This document shows positions 7,086 through 7,458 of a DNA stretch of 7,458 nucleotides, piece after piece. This stretch comes from Oscillospiraceae bacterium. Lineage in GTDB: Bacteria > Bacillota > Clostridia > Oscillospirales > Ruminococcaceae. The translations under genes and the position numbers were made by a program. The notes below the pieces were generated by a model that was given only the letters and a program-made list of their open reading frames with translations, was not told where the DNA came from and searched no databases. Location: the NCBI GenBank assembly GCA_017828835.1, contig JAGAEK010000122.1:1-7458 (forward strand), given 5' to 3'. Each line of letters begins with the position of its first letter. Positions within the stretch are counted from its first letter, which is position 1.

Positions 7086-7458
7086 AAAAACACTGAGAAA
7101 ACGATGGATAAGATCACGGCTTTGTGCAAAGGACGCGGATACGTATATCCCGGAAGCGAGATCTACGGAGGCCTTGCGAATACATGGGATTACGGTCCTC
7201 TCGGAGTCGAGTTTAAAAACAATATAAAAAAAGCATGGTGGAAGAAATTCGTTCAGGAAAACCCTTATAACGTGGGGCTGGATTCGGCGATACTCATGAA
7301 CCCGCAGACGTGGGTGGCTTCGGGACACCTCGGCGGTTTTTCCGATCCGCTTATGGACTGTAAGGAGTGAAAGGAAAGGTTCCGCGCCGACAAGCTTATA
7401 GAGAACTGGTGTGCCGAAAACGGAGTACAGCTCGAAAAACCGATCGATGCATTTTCAC
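7083..7458 (+). CDS. glyS: Glycyl-tRNA synthetase (alpha2 type), 3' end outside window, in-frame TGA at codon 96
   Basis: The enzyme charges tRNA-Gly with glycine in the cytoplasm. Class II alpha2 GlyRS is unmistakable: PGSEIYGGLANTWDYGPLGV (23-42) continuing into EFKNNIKKAWW (43-53), then PYNVGLDSAILMNPQTWVAS (61-80) and GHLGGFSDPLMDCKE (81-95). The frame then meets TGA at 7368-7370. After it the same frame continues as KERFRADKLIENWCAENG, the expected next part of GlyRS, and stays open for the remaining 87 nt. As I recall homologs, this segment reads DCK-x-C-K-x-R-x-RADKLIE, so the TGA replaces the second Cys of a CxxC pair thought to bind zinc with a later CPxC. Other Cys codons here are TGC and TGT. 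I annotate one continuous partial gene and leave open recoding, sequence error or a real nonsense mutation. Start TTG 7083 is discussed separately. It lies 52 nt after the BofC-like gene; no T-box leader is visible. Confidence 0.85.
7368..7370 (+). other. In-frame TGA within glyS at a conserved cysteine position
   Basis: TGA interrupts the GlyRS reading between DCKE and KERFRADK. It is one base from TGC or TGT (Cys) and TGG (Trp). In this window TGA also ends the kinase gene, the penicillin-binding protein gene and the BofC-like gene, so it is a normal stop codon in this organism. A weak hairpin (GGAA 7373-7376 with TTCC 7380-7383) lies just after it but is too short and too close for a typical bacterial SECIS. 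Confidence 0.8.

Overview
The window looks like a chromosomal piece from a low-to-moderate GC member of the Firmicutes, most likely an anaerobic Clostridia (Oscillospirales/Ruminococcaceae-like). The basis is purine-rich Shine-Dalgarno sites, AT-rich intergenic stretches with sigma-A-type promoters, a clostridial-style SH3b-glucosaminidase autolysin, an alpha2-type glycyl-tRNA synthetase and a BofC-like small exported protein. The taxonomic call is an inference from family style, not from a marker search.

Layout. Positions 1-1676 (minus) hold the first 558 codons of an exported peptidoglycan hydrolase: signal peptide, SH3b domain, N-acetylglucosaminidase domain, then a tandem 18-bp/6-residue EESSQV repeat array that runs off the left edge. 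Positions 1677-1885 are an AT-rich gap with this gene's promoter and a hairpin terminator for the genes to its right. Positions 1886-4074 (minus) are a two-gene sugar-alcohol operon: mtlD (mannitol-1-phosphate 5-dehydrogenase) followed after 26 nt by a PfkB-family sugar kinase. It has its own promoter at 4124-4152. Positions 4201-6531 (minus) encode a class A penicillin-binding protein with a complete glycosyltransferase and transpeptidase and a Ser/Glu/Gln-rich tail. Positions 6532-6697 are a divergent intergenic region. Positions 6698-7030 (plus) encode a small membrane-anchored or secreted BofC-like protein, followed by the 5' part of glyS (plus, 7083 to the right edge).

How the genes relate. 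Two cell-wall enzymes, one that builds and one that cuts peptidoglycan, flank a central-metabolism operon. Both end in low-complexity E/S/Q-rich tails. The sugar operon links mannitol-1-phosphate with fructose-6-phosphate, and the kinase presumably supplies or consumes a phosphorylated sugar or polyol; no PTS gene is visible.

The most unusual point is in glyS. An in-frame TGA (7368-7370) falls where clostridial-type GlyRS has the second cysteine of a Cys-x-x-Cys zinc-binding pair, and clear GlyRS homology continues in the same frame to the window end. TGA is used as an ordinary stop by three other genes here, so the candidates are recoding, a recent mutation or a sequence error. A second oddity is that both plus-strand genes have an ATA triplet, not ATG, at the position best spaced from their Shine-Dalgarno site.
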